Below, one piece after another: positions 8,843-18,239 of a stretch of DNA of 64,000 bases. Each line of letters opens with the position of its first letter. The stretch's first letter is position 1. Source of the DNA: Faecalicatena faecalis (GTDB taxonomy: Bacteria > Bacillota > Clostridia > Lachnospirales > Lachnospiraceae); contig NZ_JABACJ020000003.1 in NCBI RefSeq assembly GCF_012524165.2, forward strand, positions 62,001-126,000, given 5' to 3'. A program made the translations under genes and the position numbers. A model generated the notes under the pieces. It searched no databases. It was not told the origin of the DNA and saw nothing but the letters and a program-made list of their open reading frames with translations.

Positions 8843-9403
8843 TTACCATTCTAGCGAAGCTGGTTCACTGCCGAAATTCTTCTCCACAAGATTACAGTAT
8901 TCCTCAAAGGCCGGAACCCCTCCAAATTCCACCTGCAAGGCATCCCGGATTCCTTTGTAATACCAGCCGATCGCGGCCTTACTGTTCATGCGGAACCGTC
9001 TCCAAAGGTCTTCCCCAAACACAGGGTAATCCCTGTCAATATCCCTCATATTAGACAGTTTATCCGCCAATCCAATCATCTGGACATCCCTGGGAGCCCC
9101 CTTCAAATGGCGGATGGTGGTCCCTTTCCTCTCCTCCCAGGATCTGGATTTGTCCTCGCTCTCCTGCAGGACCATGGATGCCACCCGTTCCCCAAATTTC
9201 TCTTTTAACACCTCTTTTGTAACCCCGGCACAATCTTCGATCGTGTCATGAAGTACTGCCGCACAGATAACCTCCTCGTCCTGTGTCATGGTTGCCACAA
9301 TATCTGCCACTTCAATTGGATGCACAATGTAGGGACGTTTTGTCCCTTTCCGGTACTGTCCTTTATGTGCCCTTGTTGCAAATTCAATGGCTTCATCAAT
9401 CAT
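8843..9403 (-). CDS. HD-domain protein, RelA/SpoT hydrolase-like (small alarmone hydrolase, MESH1-type)
   Basis: A 186-residue stand-alone HD domain resembling the (p)ppGpp hydrolase half of RelA/SpoT. The ligand pattern is visible as H29 in IVHPIEV, H52-D53 and E56-D57 in LHDTIED, and D114/N118 in GLADKLSNMRD. No synthetase or TGS domain follows. I chose the ATG at 9403, which lies inside the last codons of the RND gene behind GGAGGAA, so the two genes are probably translationally coupled. The substrate (ppGpp or another pyrophosphorylated nucleotide) is inferred from the family. Confidence 0.8.
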   Translation of the reverse strand: MIDEAIEFATRAHKGQYRKGTKRPYIVHPIEVADIVATMTQDEEVICAAVLHDTIEDCAGVTKEVLKEKFGERVASMVLQESEDKSRSWEERKGTTIRHLKGAPRDVQMIGLADKLSNMRDIDRDYPVFGEDLWRRFRMNSKAAIGWYYKGIRDALQVEFGGVPAFEEYCNLVEKNFGSEPASLEW

Positions 9404-12400
9404 TCTTAGGTTCCTCCTCAATGCCTTCCCGCAGTCTTGCCTTTTCCTTCTTATGGAACAAAGCATAGATACACGGTACCACAAACAGTGTTAACACAGT
9501 TCCATATATGAGACCGCCGATCGTCACGATCGCCATCGGCTGTACCATATCCGCTCCCGAGCCGAATCCCAGTGCCATCGTTGACAGCCCCAGAATCGTA
9601 GTCAGCGCCGTCATAATAATCGGGCGCAGCCTCGTCCTTCCTGCTTCCACCAAAGCCTCCTGCTGCTCTGTCCCCATTGCAGTCAGTTGGTTCGTATAAT
9701 CAATGAATACAATACCATTATTAACAATAATTCCAGATAACATAACAAATCCTACCATTGCGATGACACTGACCGGACTTCCTGTCATCCACAATCCGAA
9801 TAAACCTCCCGTAAATGCAAGCGGCACCGTAAACATGACAATAAACGGAGACCGTAAGGACTGGAACTGCGCAACCATGATCAAATACATGAATACCACT
9901 GCAAGCCCCAACATTTTCAGCAGCTCTGTCATGGTCTCGTTGATTGTCTCATCCTCACCCTTCATTTCAATTGTATAGCCCTCTGGCAGTTCATAATTTT
10001 TTAATGCTTTTTCCACACGGCTGCTCACGAGACCGATATTATCCCCCTCTTCTACCTCTGCCGTCACATTGATATAGCGGCTCTGTGCATCCCGGGAAAT
10101 GGACTGCAGGCCATATCCTGTCTCAAACGATGCAATATCCTTTAATGCTACCTGCTCAGCAGTCCCATCCTGCTTTGTTACATTCAGCTTCATATTTTGA
10201 ATTGCCTCACGTGTCAGATCCTGATTCTTCTGCTCCACGACTACAATTCCAATAGATGCTGTATCCGTATCCAGATTCGTCATGGAGGACGGGTCCTTTA
10301 ACTTCTTCGCAAGTTCCTGATATACCTGGGCCACTGTCAGATTATGTGATACCGCTTTTTCTTTATCTACTACGACTCTGAGTTCTTCCGTTGTATCATC
10401 CATCCCGTCGGAAACATTTTTCGTTCCCTTCACATCTTTTAGAATAGCAGCGATCTCCTTTGCAGACTTTTGAAGCTGATCCAGCTCCCGCCCTTTGATC
10501 TGCACTGAAATTCCAGAAGATCCTAGAGCGCTCATATCCATATTAGACATACTGAGGGATAATTCCACTCCCTCCTTCTCTGCGATCTTCTCAATTGCCT
10601 TTTGCAGCTTCTCATCTGACATAGAGCGCTTCTCGGATAACAGTGCGTAGAACTCGACCTGATTGTTGACAGTTGTACCGCTGCCCATCATACCGCCCGA
10701 CATCGCCATACCACCAACATCTCCGATGTCCTTTAACTTCTGAAGCTCTGCTGTAAATGTATCTGCCGCCTTTGCTGTATCCTCCAGGGACGTCCCCTTC
10801 GGTGTTGTGATCGACATGCTGATCTGTGTACTCTGCATATCCGGCATGAACGCGGTTCCTCTGGACATTGCCAGCACTCCGCTCAATACGAACAATGCCA
10901 TCGCGCCGATCAGTACTGCCGGCTTGAATCGAAGAGCAGCACGTAGCAGCTTTTCATAAGCATCTTTCAAATGCTGGAAAAATCCAGATTCCTTCTGATC
11001 TGTCCTGCGCAGTGTCCCCGCGGACATCATCGGCACTAATGTCAACGCCACCACAAGGCTGGCGAGCAGCGAATAAGCAATCGTCAGTCCCATGTCGACA
11101 AATAGCTGCCTTGCAATACCTTCTGTAAATACAATCGGAAGAAATACACATACCGTCGTCAGAGTGGACGCCATGATTGCGCCTGCTACCTGCTGTGCTC
11201 CCTTGATTGCTGCCTCTTTTGCCGATGCATGCTCTTCGTTCCTCATACGATAGATATTCTCGATCACAACGATTGAGTTATCTACCAGCATCCCCACTCC
11301 AAGCGCCAATCCTGAAAGTGAGATGACATTCATCGTCACTCCGCTGAAATACATCAGGACAATCGCAGTCATGATACTGATTGGAATGGAACAAGCAATT
11401 ACAAAGGTCGGCCTGATATCCTTGAGGAACAGCAGCAAAATGAGGATTGCCAGGATTGCACCAAATACCAGATTCTGTAAAACAGAGCCGATGACCATGT
11501 CAATATAGACGCCCTGGTTCATCAGAATGACCACGCGGATGTCTTGATTCTCCTTTTTAATCTGCTCGAACCGATCTAAGATCCGGTCCGTCACCTCACC
11601 GGTGGAATATCCTGTTTGCTTCTGAATCTGGAACAGGATTCCGTTCTCTCCATTTAATTTCGCATAGGTCTCTGCCGCATCATCAATACGCTCTACATCT
11701 GCCACATCCGAAAGCTTGATCGGGCTGATTCCCTCCATATCTACCAGAACAAGATTCTTTAACTCTTCTATAGAAGTAAACTTATCTCCCACCCGGATCA
11801 GATAATCGATTCCGTCCTCATTCACATATCCGGCTGGCATATTAAAGTTCTGTGCACTCAAGATTCCTTGTATCGTCTCTGCGGTAAGCATCGACTTTAC
11901 ATTCGCACTTGCTTTTGCCTGTTCCTTGGCTGCTTTCAGTTCCTCTTCTTTGCCCTTGATCTCAGATTCCCCTACTGCAAGCTGCGCGGATGCCTGACTC
12001 ATCTGAAGAGCCGCCTCTAACTGCGCCGTACTCAACTGTGCTCTCGCCTGGGCAAGACTGAGCGTTCCCGCATTCAACTGCTCCTGCACCTGCTCCAGCA
12101 TCGCTCTCGCCTGGGCAAGCTCTGCCTGCTTGTCGGCAATCGTCTGTCTTCCTTCTGCTACCTGCGCCAGTCCCTGCTCAATTGCAGCCATTGACTGGTC
12201 GTACTGCTCCAACAGAGCAAGCTTGCCTGCCAGTGTTGCCTGAGCAATTTGAAGCTCCGACGTCTCCCCATTTTCCTGGATCGCCTGAAGAACCTGCTGA
12301 TATTCTAACTCAATCTGTTCCCGATTCGCATTGAGATCTTCCAGTTCCTGCTTCTGTTCATTCAAAGCCTGTTCGCTGGCATCGATCTGAGCCTGGAATT

Positions 12401-13226
12401 GCTCCAGTGCTGCCTCTGCCACCTCCAGCTCACTCAGCTTCGTATTGACCTCCAACTGTCCCTGCGTCAATTCAGCATCTCCCTGGGCCAATTGCTCTTC
12501 TGCCTCTGCCATCTGACCGGATGCCGCAGACTTTCCAGCCTCCATCTGGGCTTTCCCTTCCGCCATCTGGGACTTCGCCTGGTCAAGGGCATCGGTTGCT
12601 TCCGCAAACTTTTTGTCCAGTTGATTCTGGACGGAACCGTCCACACTGCTGACTTTATCCTCTTTTACCGTAATACGGATGGTCTCCTCAATATCTCCGA
12701 ATGTAGTGACTGATGCCACGCCCTCCAGACTCTCTATCTCGGGAAGTACCTCCTCCTGTATCACCCGGGTCGTCTCTGCCGGCTCAGCCCCATCCACACT
12801 GACCGCCGGAATCATGACCGGCATCATCGTCGGATTCAGCTTCATGATGATAGGATTCCCTACTGTATCCGGCCAGTAACCACTGATCTGGTCCAGGCTC
12901 TCACGCATCTCAATCGTTGCGGAATCCATGTTCGCAGTCTGCTCGAATTCCAGAATGACGGTAGATGCATTCTCCCGGGAGGAAGAACTGACATGACTGA
13001 TATTACTGATTGTAGACATGGCCTGCTCCACAGGCTTCGTGACTGTCGTCTCCACCTCCTCCGGGCTCGCCCCCGGATACGTCGTCATCACAACGGCATA
13101 GGGAAGATTCATATCCGGCAGAAGATCCACTGTCATTTTATCGAAGGATACGAACCCCAGAATCAGAATTAATACAACAGCTACAACTACTGTATAGGGT
13201 CTCTTTACGCTGAACTTAGATAACAT
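9396..13226 (-). CDS. RND-family efflux transporter with large coiled-coil insertion
   Basis: A 1276-residue membrane protein of the AcrB/SwrC class of proton-driven exporters. The first membrane helix is at about residues 10-30, and two blocks of further helices follow in each half, including GLALGVGMLVDNSIVVIENIYR and a second-half GIIVNNGIVFIDY. About 240 residues (roughly 201-440) of the first external loop are replaced by a Gln/Ala/Glu-rich heptad sequence that should form a long coiled-coil hairpin. Ordinary AcrB is near 1050 residues. Firmicutes have no outer membrane, so the hairpin may reach into the wall or replace an adaptor protein. No adaptor gene is adjacent. Confidence 0.9.
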   Translation of the reverse strand: MLSKFSVKRPYTVVVAVVLILILGFVSFDKMTVDLLPDMNLPYAVVMTTYPGASPEEVETTVTKPVEQAMSTISNISHVSSSSRENASTVILEFEQTANMDSATIEMRESLDQISGYWPDTVGNPIIMKLNPTMMPVMIPAVSVDGAEPAETTRVIQEEVLPEIESLEGVASVTTFGDIEETIRITVKEDKVSSVDGSVQNQLDKKFAEATDALDQAKSQMAEGKAQMEAGKSAASGQMAEAEEQLAQGDAELTQGQLEVNTKLSELEVAEAALEQFQAQIDASEQALNEQKQELEDLNANREQIELEYQQVLQAIQENGETSELQIAQATLAGKLALLEQYDQSMAAIEQGLAQVAEGRQTIADKQAELAQARAMLEQVQEQLNAGTLSLAQARAQLSTAQLEAALQMSQASAQLAVGESEIKGKEEELKAAKEQAKASANVKSMLTAETIQGILSAQNFNMPAGYVNEDGIDYLIRVGDKFTSIEELKNLVLVDMEGISPIKLSDVADVERIDDAAETYAKLNGENGILFQIQKQTGYSTGEVTDRILDRFEQIKKENQDIRVVILMNQGVYIDMVIGSVLQNLVFGAILAILILLLFLKDIRPTFVIACSIPISIMTAIVLMYFSGVTMNVISLSGLALGVGMLVDNSIVVIENIYRMRNEEHASAKEAAIKGAQQVAGAIMASTLTTVCVFLPIVFTEGIARQLFVDMGLTIAYSLLASLVVALTLVPMMSAGTLRRTDQKESGFFQHLKDAYEKLLRAALRFKPAVLIGAMALFVLSGVLAMSRGTAFMPDMQSTQISMSITTPKGTSLEDTAKAADTFTAELQKLKDIGDVGGMAMSGGMMGSGTTVNNQVEFYALLSEKRSMSDEKLQKAIEKIAEKEGVELSLSMSNMDMSALGSSGISVQIKGRELDQLQKSAKEIAAILKDVKGTKNVSDGMDDTTEELRVVVDKEKAVSHNLTVAQVYQELAKKLKDPSSMTNLDTDTASIGIVVVEQKNQDLTREAIQNMKLNVTKQDGTAEQVALKDIASFETGYGLQSISRDAQSRYINVTAEVEEGDNIGLVSSRVEKALKNYELPEGYTIEMKGEDETINETMTELLKMLGLAVVFMYLIMVAQFQSLRSPFIVMFTVPLAFTGGLFGLWMTGSPVSVIAMVGFVMLSGIIVNNGIVFIDYTNQLTAMGTEQQEALVEAGRTRLRPIIMTALTTILGLSTMALGFGSGADMVQPMAIVTIGGLIYGTVLTLFVVPCIYALFHKKEKARLREGIEEEPKND

Positions 13227-13526
13227 TATGTCTACCTCTTTTTCTTCTTTTCAGGGGGCTTGTCCTGTCTGGCCGAATAAGTACCAATGCCACTTTAAGC
13301 AGACAGCCGCACTATAAAGAAATCATAACATAAGCAACCTCGAATCACAATAATAGGTGTACAAATTTTGCAGAATACGCTATACTTATGTTACTGTTCT
13401 GACCGCTGTTGGCCCCCCTATGGATGCCGGCTGCTATAGACAACTAGACAGGCAGTATTACTGTCTTTGGGTTCTCTTTTACGGTCCAACAGTATTTAAA
13501 GAAACAAGGAATCAAGAAGGTGTATT
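13227..13526. other. Divergent intergenic region with possible structured leader of the reductase gene
   Basis: 300 bases between the minus-strand RND gene and the plus-strand reductase. TGTACA (13358-13363) and TATACT (13381-13386), 17 bases apart, form a moderate plus-strand promoter that would give a leader of about 135 bases. The leader holds the hairpin AGACAG..CTGTCT near 13449-13470, followed by T-rich sequence, and a GC-rich block near 13405-13435. I do not recognise a known riboswitch. AGAAGGTG precedes the reductase ATG. Confidence 0.35.
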
Positions 13527-14258
13527 ATGACAAAAAAATCCGTACTGATTACAGGTGCCTCCCGTGGAATCGGGAAGGCTTGCGCCCTGGCTTTTGGAAG
13601 GCTTGGGTATCGTGTATTTATAAATTGCAGCAGATCCATCCAAGACTTGGAGGCGGTCTGTGCACAGATTCAAGCAGAGGGAGGAACTTGCAGATGTATT
13701 CCTGGAGATGTCAGCAGTTCCCTGGATGTAACTGATATGTTTCAAACAATTCAGACAGAATGCGGCGGCCTGGATGTCCTGGTCAATAATGCAGGGATTG
13801 CTTATATCGGGCTGCTGACAGACATGTCCGACTCTGATTGGGAACAAATCCTGGGGACAAATCTCTCCTCTGTATTTTACTGTTCCCGCGCAGCCATCCC
13901 CTATATGGTGTCGCAGAAATCCGGGAAGATCATTAATATTTCCTCTATGTGGGGAACCTGCGGCGCCTCCTGCGAGGTCGCTTATTCTGCTGCCAAATCC
14001 GGTGTCAATGGACTGACAAGAGCCCTTTCTAAAGAGTTGGCTCCAAGCAATATCCAGGTCAATGCCATTGCATGCGGCGTGATTGATACCGTCATGAACG
14101 CACAGTTATCCGAAGAAGACCGACAGATGCTGATGGATGAGGTCCCTGCCGGACGCTTCGGCTCACCAGAGGAAGTCGCAGAGCTTGTGACTGATCTGGC
14201 CGAACATCACAGCTATCTGACCGGACAGGTCATCGGATTAGATGGCGGGTTTATTTAA
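13527..14258 (+). CDS. SDR-family oxidoreductase, FabG-like
   Basis: A 243-residue short-chain dehydrogenase with NAD(P) binding (TGASRGIG at 10-17, NNAG at 87-90) and the catalytic Ser at 139/140, Y153 and K157 (YSAAK). The closest look is to FabG/YmfI-type 3-oxoacyl-ACP reductases, but this gene is not in a fatty-acid cluster. It is the first of two plus-strand genes; the microcompartment shell gene begins about 75 bases downstream. An aldehyde or ketone substrate related to that shell protein is possible but unproven. Confidence 0.85.
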   Translation: MTKKSVLITGASRGIGKACALAFGRLGYRVFINCSRSIQDLEAVCAQIQAEGGTCRCIPGDVSSSLDVTDMFQTIQTECGGLDVLVNNAGIAYIGLLTDMSDSDWEQILGTNLSSVFYCSRAAIPYMVSQKSGKIINISSMWGTCGASCEVAYSAAKSGVNGLTRALSKELAPSNIQVNAIACGVIDTVMNAQLSEEDRQMLMDEVPAGRFGSPEEVAELVTDLAEHHSYLTGQVIGLDGGFI

Positions 14259-14332
14259 CATTTTTGTAAGATGCAACGCGGTGATTTTAGAGTCCGTTTT
14301 TGACACTGATTTTTAAGAAAAGGAGTTTCCTT

Positions 14333-15061
14333 ATGCTGAAAGTAAAAGATATTGAGAAGATCCCTGTAGACTGTACGATGACAGAATTTGTAGGAACGAC
14401 TGTCCTGGATACGATTGGACTGGTCATTCCCGGCATCACCCCAGCCCTTTTGGACCAGATGGAGCTTCCTAAGCCCTACCGAAGTCTGGGCCTGATCAGT
14501 TCCCGTACGGGTGCTGCCGGTCAGATCAATGCGGTGGACGAGGCTGTGAAGTCCACAAATACAGAAGTTGTTTCCATCGAACTGCCAAGGGATACCAAAG
14601 GATGGGGCGGGCACGGCAACTTCATCATCATCGGAGGGGACAATGTCTCTGACGTACGCCGGGCAGTTGAAATTGCCCTCGAATATACAGAAAAATATGC
14701 GGGTGAGCTTTATATCAGCGAGGCGGGTCACCTGGAATTTACCTATTCCGCGAATGCAGACCAGGCCCTGCATCTTGCCTTCGATGCGCCTGTTGGCAGG
14801 CCCTTTGGTTTCTTCTGCGGTTCTCCCGCCGCGATTGGGCTGGTCATGGCTGATTTAGCGGTAAAATCCTCCCCTGTCGAGATTGTAAAATATATGACCC
14901 CGGACAGAGGAACCAGCCACTCCAATGAGGTAATCGTAGCAGTTACAGGGGATGCAAGTGCTGTAAAAAATGCGGTGCTGACTGCAAGAGAAATCGGGCT
15001 GCAGCTTTTAATTTCTCTGGGAAGCTACCCTGAGACACCTTCTGTTCCATACCTGCGCTAA
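14333..15061 (+). CDS. Bacterial microcompartment shell protein, PduB-like tandem BMC (BMC-T)
   Basis: A 242-residue protein with two BMC domains in tandem, clearly like PduB/EtuB shell trimers. The visible landmarks are TEFVGTTVLDTIGLVI, YRSLGLISSRTGAAGQI, AVDEAVKSTNTEVVSIELPR and the second-domain copy RPFGFFCGSPAAIGLVMADLA followed by TSHSNEVIVAVTGDASAV. The start at 14333 has AAGGAG 8 bases upstream; an upstream ATG at 14300 lacks one. Shell trimers form facets of protein compartments that hold aldehyde-producing pathways. No other shell, encapsulated enzyme or pdu/eut gene lies within the window, so this copy is an orphan. Confidence 0.92.
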   Translation: MLKVKDIEKIPVDCTMTEFVGTTVLDTIGLVIPGITPALLDQMELPKPYRSLGLISSRTGAAGQINAVDEAVKSTNTEVVSIELPRDTKGWGGHGNFIIIGGDNVSDVRRAVEIALEYTEKYAGELYISEAGHLEFTYSANADQALHLAFDAPVGRPFGFFCGSPAAIGLVMADLAVKSSPVEIVKYMTPDRGTSHSNEVIVAVTGDASAVKNAVLTAREIGLQLLISLGSYPETPSVPYLR

Positions 15062-15067
15062 AAAACA

Positions 15068-15098
15068 GGGCAGTGCTGACACTTTCATCAGCCTGCCC
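15068..15098. terminator. Bidirectional terminator between shell protein and MATE genes
   Basis: GGGCAGTGCTGA (15068-15079) pairs with TCAGCCTGCCC (15088-15098). A T-rich tract follows on the plus strand, and TGTTTTTTA follows on the minus strand. The hairpin overlaps the end of the MATE coding sequence. Confidence 0.75.
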
Positions 15099-16455
15099 CA
15101 TTTTCTTTCATTTTTTTCAATTCTCTTGCTGCAAATACCACCGCCAACGTTGCTGCAGCCGCATCCGCGATTGGTCCCGCATACATCACACCGTCGATTC
15201 CCATAAATAATGGGAAAATCAAAATCAAAGGAAGTAAGAAAAGTACCTGCCGTGTCAGAGACATTACGATACCTAATTTCGCCTTTCCAATAGAGGTAAA
15301 GAAACCCGATGACATCGGCTGAATTCCATTTGCAAAGGTCATGAACATAAATATCTTCAAATATCGGTCTGCAAAATGAAAATATTCTTCACTTCCTGTT
15401 CCGAAGATACTGACGATCTGCCTCGGAAACAACTGAAAGCACAAGAAGAACAAGGTGGCTATGGAGGTACACAGAATCGCAGCCCTCTTGTAAGTGCTTC
15501 GAACCCTTCTATAATTCTCGGCTCCATAGTTAAATCCCCATATTGGCTGACATCCCTGTGAAATCCCGATACAGATTGCCATAAATACACTGTTCACCTT
15601 TGAAATGACCCCTACACATGCCAAAGGGATATCACTTCCATACACAGAGGAAGCTCCATAATGACGAAGTGTATTGTTCATCGCGATCTGAACGACTGCC
15701 ATGGCAATCTGATTACAGCAGGATGCCATTCCCAGAGAAGCGATGGCTTTTAGACAGCTTGTCCTGGGACGAAGAAATTCGGCTTTTAAATCCATATTCC
15801 TATATTTTGCAAAATATAAGATTACCAAAATACCGGAAACAATCTGACCGATAATCGTAGCGGCTGCCGCGCCCTTGATTCCCCAATGGAACACAAATAT
15901 GAACAACGGGTCTAAAATGGTATTCAGGATTGCTCCTGTCAGCATACATACCATAGAATATGTAGGGCTTCTGTCTGCCCTGATAATATGGTTGCCCCCT
16001 GTCGTCAGGACAAAGAAGGGCAGCCCAAATGCCGTGATTTTGGTGTAGTCCAGTGCATAAGGAAGAACATCCTTCGTAGCGCCGAACAGGTGAAGGAACT
16101 GTTCCAGGAACAGCAGGACAATCACTGCGATCACAGTCCCGGAAATCACAAGTGAGGACAGTCCCGTCCCTGCGATCTCACTTGCCCGCTCCTCCCTTCC
16201 TGCTCCCATCTCCAGGTTATAATTCGATGCACTTCCAATTCCCAGCAACAATGCGGTGGCTGTTGCTATGATGGAGACCGGAAATGCGATATTGGTCGCT
16301 GCATTCCCCAGCATTCCGACTCCCTGTCCGATAAAAATCTGGTCCACGATATTATATAATGCACTGACCAGCATGCTGACCACAGCCGGGACTGCAAACT
16401 TGGCAATCAGCCCGTTCAACGGGGCCAAGGCCAGAGGATTCGTATTCTCTTTCAT
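15088..16455 (-). CDS. MATE-family multidrug/sodium exporter
   Basis: A 455-residue, very hydrophobic protein of the MATE family, with about twelve membrane helices in two repeats. The N-terminal FAVPAVVSMLVSALYNIVDQ segment is the usual start of the family, and GWNYG-like 'PIWGFNYGAENYRRV' lies in the second half. Its start is 10 bases after the hflX stop, so the two are probably one transcription unit. Substrate unknown. Confidence 0.9.
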   Translation of the reverse strand: MKENTNPLALAPLNGLIAKFAVPAVVSMLVSALYNIVDQIFIGQGVGMLGNAATNIAFPVSIIATATALLLGIGSASNYNLEMGAGREERASEIAGTGLSSLVISGTVIAVIVLLFLEQFLHLFGATKDVLPYALDYTKITAFGLPFFVLTTGGNHIIRADRSPTYSMVCMLTGAILNTILDPLFIFVFHWGIKGAAAATIIGQIVSGILVILYFAKYRNMDLKAEFLRPRTSCLKAIASLGMASCCNQIAMAVVQIAMNNTLRHYGASSVYGSDIPLACVGVISKVNSVFMAICIGISQGCQPIWGFNYGAENYRRVRSTYKRAAILCTSIATLFFLCFQLFPRQIVSIFGTGSEEYFHFADRYLKIFMFMTFANGIQPMSSGFFTSIGKAKLGIVMSLTRQVLFLLPLILIFPLFMGIDGVMYAGPIADAAAATLAVVFAARELKKMKENGAG

Positions 16456-16465
16456 CGTATCACAC

Positions 16466-17707
16466 TCAAATCTTTCCGAATATTTCTTTCGTCACATATG
16501 CTTTAACAGAGATTCCGTCCGGCACATATTCTTCTTCCAGCAGTTGCCCGTTCTTGCGAATCAACTGAATTTTCCCGGCCTCTGTAAATGGGTAAAGTCT
16601 TTCTATATATATCTGCTCCTTTCGGATGATTTCCAAAAGGACAGATTTTAGTTCTTCGAGTCCCTGCCCTGTCTTTGCAGAGGTCAGAATCGAATAATCC
16701 GCCTTAAAATCCCGAAGCGGCGTACTTGCCGTCAGCTTGTCCTGCTTATTGAATAGAGTGATGACAGGCTTTCCTTCTACACCCAGTTGTTTCAGAGTCT
16801 CGTAGACTACATACATCTGATGATCCATCTGCGGATTTGACGCATCCACTACATGGATGATAATGTCCGCATATTTTGCCTCTTCCAGCGTACTTTTAAA
16901 TGCCTCGATCAAGTGATGAGGCAGCTTGTTGATAAATCCGACCGTATCCGTCAGGAGAATCTCCTGCTTCTTCTCCAGTTCCAATAGTCGGGTCGTTGTA
17001 TCCAATGTGGAAAACAGCATCGCATCTGCAAGTATTCCCGCATCTGTCAACGCATTCTCAATACTGCTTTTTCCGGCAGACGTATAGCCTACAAGAGCTG
17101 CGACCTTTAAATGAGAGTCCTTCCGCTGCGTACGAATCAGTTCTCTGTGCTGCTCTACTTCCGCCAGTTCTTTTTTCAGCTTACTAATACGCTCCCGAAT
17201 CAGACGCCTGTCCATCTCCAATTTCTTTTCACCAGGTCCTCTTGTCCCGATGCCGCCGCCCAGACGTGACAGGGAATCGCGCAGACCGACCAAACGGGCA
17301 GCCCTGTATTTTAACTGGGCTAATTCCACCTGTATCTTCCCTTCACTGCTTGTTGCTCTGGCCGCAAAAATATCTAATATCAAAAGGGTCCTGTCAATCA
17401 CCTTGCATTCCAATTCCCGCTCCAGATTATGCAGTTGGACAGATGTCAGCTCATCATCACAGACAATCCCCGTAGCCTCTGTCTCCCACAGAAGCTCCTT
17501 TAACTCCAGAATCTTTCCCTTTCCTACATAAGTCGCCGGATGTACTGCCTCCCTTTTCTGGATCAGCCTGCCTGCAACAGATGCATTCGCTGTCTTAACA
17601 AGCTCTGCTAACTCATCCAATGACTCTATAGTCCTCTCACTCTCAGAAACCTCGATACCGACAAGAATCACCCGTTCTTCCTGTTCCTGCATTTCATATA
17701 ACGGCAT
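16466..17707 (-). CDS. hflX: GTPase HflX
   Basis: A ribosome-associated GTPase that splits stalled 50S/30S ribosomes after stress. The 413-residue product has the HflX glycine-rich linker GGGIGTRGPGEKKLE (150-164), G1 GYTSAGKS (207-214), G3 DTVGF and G4 NKQD. A coiled-coil lies between linker and G domain. The gene follows an Rrf2 regulator, with a copy of the interspersed repeat in the gap, and precedes the MATE exporter. Confidence 0.95.
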   Translation of the reverse strand: MPLYEMQEQEERVILVGIEVSESERTIESLDELAELVKTANASVAGRLIQKREAVHPATYVGKGKILELKELLWETEATGIVCDDELTSVQLHNLERELECKVIDRTLLILDIFAARATSSEGKIQVELAQLKYRAARLVGLRDSLSRLGGGIGTRGPGEKKLEMDRRLIRERISKLKKELAEVEQHRELIRTQRKDSHLKVAALVGYTSAGKSSIENALTDAGILADAMLFSTLDTTTRLLELEKKQEILLTDTVGFINKLPHHLIEAFKSTLEEAKYADIIIHVVDASNPQMDHQMYVVYETLKQLGVEGKPVITLFNKQDKLTASTPLRDFKADYSILTSAKTGQGLEELKSVLLEIIRKEQIYIERLYPFTEAGKIQLIRKNGQLLEEEYVPDGISVKAYVTKEIFGKI

Positions 17708-17733
17708 ACTATAACCTCACATCTCTTCATTTT

Positions 17734-17800
17734 CATAGGGGTCAGGCCCCTTTGCAAAAGGGCCTGCCCCTTATGCACTCCATATTCAGAATATTCTCAA
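17734..17800 (-). repeat. Interspersed GGGGTC palindromic repeat, copy C (expanded)
   Basis: CATAGGGGTCAGGCCCCTTT, then a second palindrome AAAAGGGCCTGCCCCTTATG, then CACTCCATATTCAGAATATT. The tail is nearly identical to copy B, while the palindromic part is doubled. It begins at the stop codon of the Rrf2 gene and ends before hflX. Confidence 0.65.
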
Positions 17801-18210
17801 GATTTGAATATCTGCTGTTCCAGATCTTTAATTGCAATTTTCTTCAAGCGCTCCATACACTGCTCATTCAGGTCTTCATAGACCTTTTCCATCAGTCCGC
17901 CCATACCAGAAGCTATCAGACACTTCATCTCTGTGCTTCCACTCTTCCAGCCAGAAGAAACAAACGTAAAATCGAGCGCTTCTGCAATTTCATGAAGGCT
18001 GATCTGGTCTGTCTGTTCAATGCAGCGATAACCGCCGTCGATTCCTTCTTTGGTCTCGACCAGACCGGCCTTTTTTAGTTTTGCCATAACCTTACGTATT
18101 CTTGCAGGATTTGTGCAGATATTTTCTGCCAGTCCTTCACTTGAATATATAGTTCCTTTGTGGTTCAAAAAAACAAGTGCATGTACTGCAACTGTAAATT
18201 CACTTGTCAT
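17797..18210 (-). CDS. Rrf2-family transcriptional regulator
   Basis: A 137-residue Rrf2-family winged-helix protein: TVAVHALVFLNHKG at the start, recognition region ICTNPARIRKVMAKLKKAGLV and wing EGIDGGYR. Its four cysteines (32, 63, 97, 118) are not arranged as an IscR cluster-binding triplet, so it may act by another signal. A perfect dyad lies between its -10 and ATG, which suggests autorepression. It heads the hflX-MATE genes. Confidence 0.87.
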   Translation of the reverse strand: MTSEFTVAVHALVFLNHKGTIYSSEGLAENICTNPARIRKVMAKLKKAGLVETKEGIDGGYRCIEQTDQISLHEIAEALDFTFVSSGWKSGSTEMKCLIASGMGGLMEKVYEDLNEQCMERLKKIAIKDLEQQIFKS

Positions 18211-18239
18211 ATCCTCATCTCCCTGCCTTTTGTTCTCAT

